A DNA stretch of 48,042 bases from a virus. The stretch covers positions 1-48,042 of the IMG/VR virus record IMGVR_UViG_3300037294_000371; one strand, given 5' to 3'. The translations under genes were made by a program, and so were the position numbers. The notes under the pieces are model-generated. The model saw only the letters and a list, made by a program, of their open reading frames with translations, did not search any database and was not told the origin of the DNA. Shown piece by piece: positions 47,470 to 48,042 of this stretch (positions within the stretch are counted from its first letter, which is position 1; each line of letters opens with the position of its first letter).

Positions 47470-48042
47470 ATGAGCACAATTGCACAAATAACCTATGGTG
47501 TCAGAGAAGGTATAAAAGAATATACAGATGACTCAAACATTTCAGATAGATATATTTTATATTTATTTGGTATTAAGCGAAGTAAATATTTAAGAAATGA
47601 TTTAAACAATTTACAAAAAACAATTGACAATTCTATTTTACAGACATTGTGTTTAGAACTTGAAGAAATTTCTATTAACCAATGTAATATTGAATATGAC
47701 TGTGGAACAATAATGAGAACAAAACAAAAAGTACCAAAACCTCTAGAATTACATCTAAAGTCTGCAATAACAAACGTTAAACCTACAAACAGAACAGCAG
47801 TACCATTTAATTATGTAAATAAAGAAAGAGCAATATGGAGTAAACACTCGTCTTTTGGACAAGCAATATATGCTTTTTTAGATGATGATCAATATGTTTA
47901 TCTAGTAAGTGAATCTAAAAGTGTAAAATTAATTGAGTGTGTAAGTGTTTCAGGAATTTTTGAAGACCCTTTAGAACTTAGACAATATAAAAACTGTTGT
48001 GGTTGTGAAATACCTAAGGTATGTTTTAATGACTTAACTACA
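47470..48042 (+). CDS. structural connector-type protein, partial
   Basis: ATG 47470 starts M-S-T-I-A-Q-I-T-Y-G-V-R-E-G-I-K-E-Y-T-D-D and runs 191 residues to the window edge. P-L-E-L-H-L-K-S-A, then A-I-W-S-K-H-S-S-F-G-Q-A-I-Y-A-F-L and V-Y-L-V-S-E-S are, from memory, features of crAss-group connector or tail-stabilisation proteins. The C-terminus is missing. Confidence 0.55.
   Translation, partial: MSTIAQITYGVREGIKEYTDDSNISDRYILYLFGIKRSKYLRNDLNNLQKTIDNSILQTLCLELEEISINQCNIEYDCGTIMRTKQKVPKPLELHLKSAITNVKPTNRTAVPFNYVNKERAIWSKHSSFGQAIYAFLDDDQYVYLVSESKSVKLIECVSVSGIFEDPLELRQYKNCCGCEIPKVCFNDLTT

Noticed and set aside
1-48042. Stop codon reassignment, as in some crAss-like phages
   Set aside because: All core genes read through with the standard code; no in-frame TAG or TGA interrupts conserved domains, and the HNH break is a frameshift.
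1-48042. CRISPR array or insertion sequence
   Set aside because: No regularly spaced direct repeats and no transposase-like ORF were seen; the only tandem repeats are coding (fibre gene and exported repeat protein).

Overview
The window is a contiguous piece of a tailed double-stranded DNA phage, most likely a crAss-like phage (Crassvirales) or close relative infecting a Flavobacteriia/Bacteroidota host. The reasons are: a very AT-rich, densely packed genome; promoters with the Bacteroidota -7 box TAnnTTTG; A-rich leaders instead of Shine-Dalgarno sites; a crAss-type order of large terminase, portal, scaffold-like protein and capsid protein; and a replication set of DnaG-like primase, Sak4-like ATPase, DnaB-like helicase and family B DNA polymerase. 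Both ends cut through genes, so the window is internal to a larger genome. No RNA polymerase or integrase gene is visible, and the standard genetic code fits throughout.

Layout: transcription diverges at about 20.2-20.3 kb. The left arm (1-20.1 kb, all minus) holds two gamma-glutamylcyclotransferase-like genes, the replication genes (1.0-11.8 kb), many small unknown proteins including a four-member paralogous family, one clear tRNA-Glu, two tRNA-like elements with odd anticodon arms, a phage-encoded outer-membrane-type protein, and then a segment (14.0-20.0 kb) with long gene-free gaps. The right arm (20.3-48 kb, all plus) starts with a broken HNH endonuclease and a self-contained non-coding RNA gene (own promoter and terminator). 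A run of small overlapping genes follows, with PhoH-like ATPase, GroES-like and GroEL-like chaperonins, probable small terminase, TerL, portal, scaffold-like protein, major capsid protein, connector-type proteins, tail fibre module, lysis genes (M15 endolysin, spanin-like proteins) and a DEDD exonuclease.

The most unusual content is RNA, not protein. Gene-free stretches at 14.03-14.08, 14.82-15.19, 17.02-17.72, 18.55-19.26, 19.65-19.75 and 20.77-21.09 kb fold, by hand inspection, into several compact multi-helix structures. The largest is about 500 nt (17.21-17.72 kb). The best delimited is about 315 nt (20.78-21.09 kb). Six plus-strand promoters share exactly 18 nt between the -33 box and TAnnTTTG, and four of them use TTAGGA as the -33 box, suggesting a phage-specific promoter class. 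All functional names come from motifs read by eye; no database search was possible.
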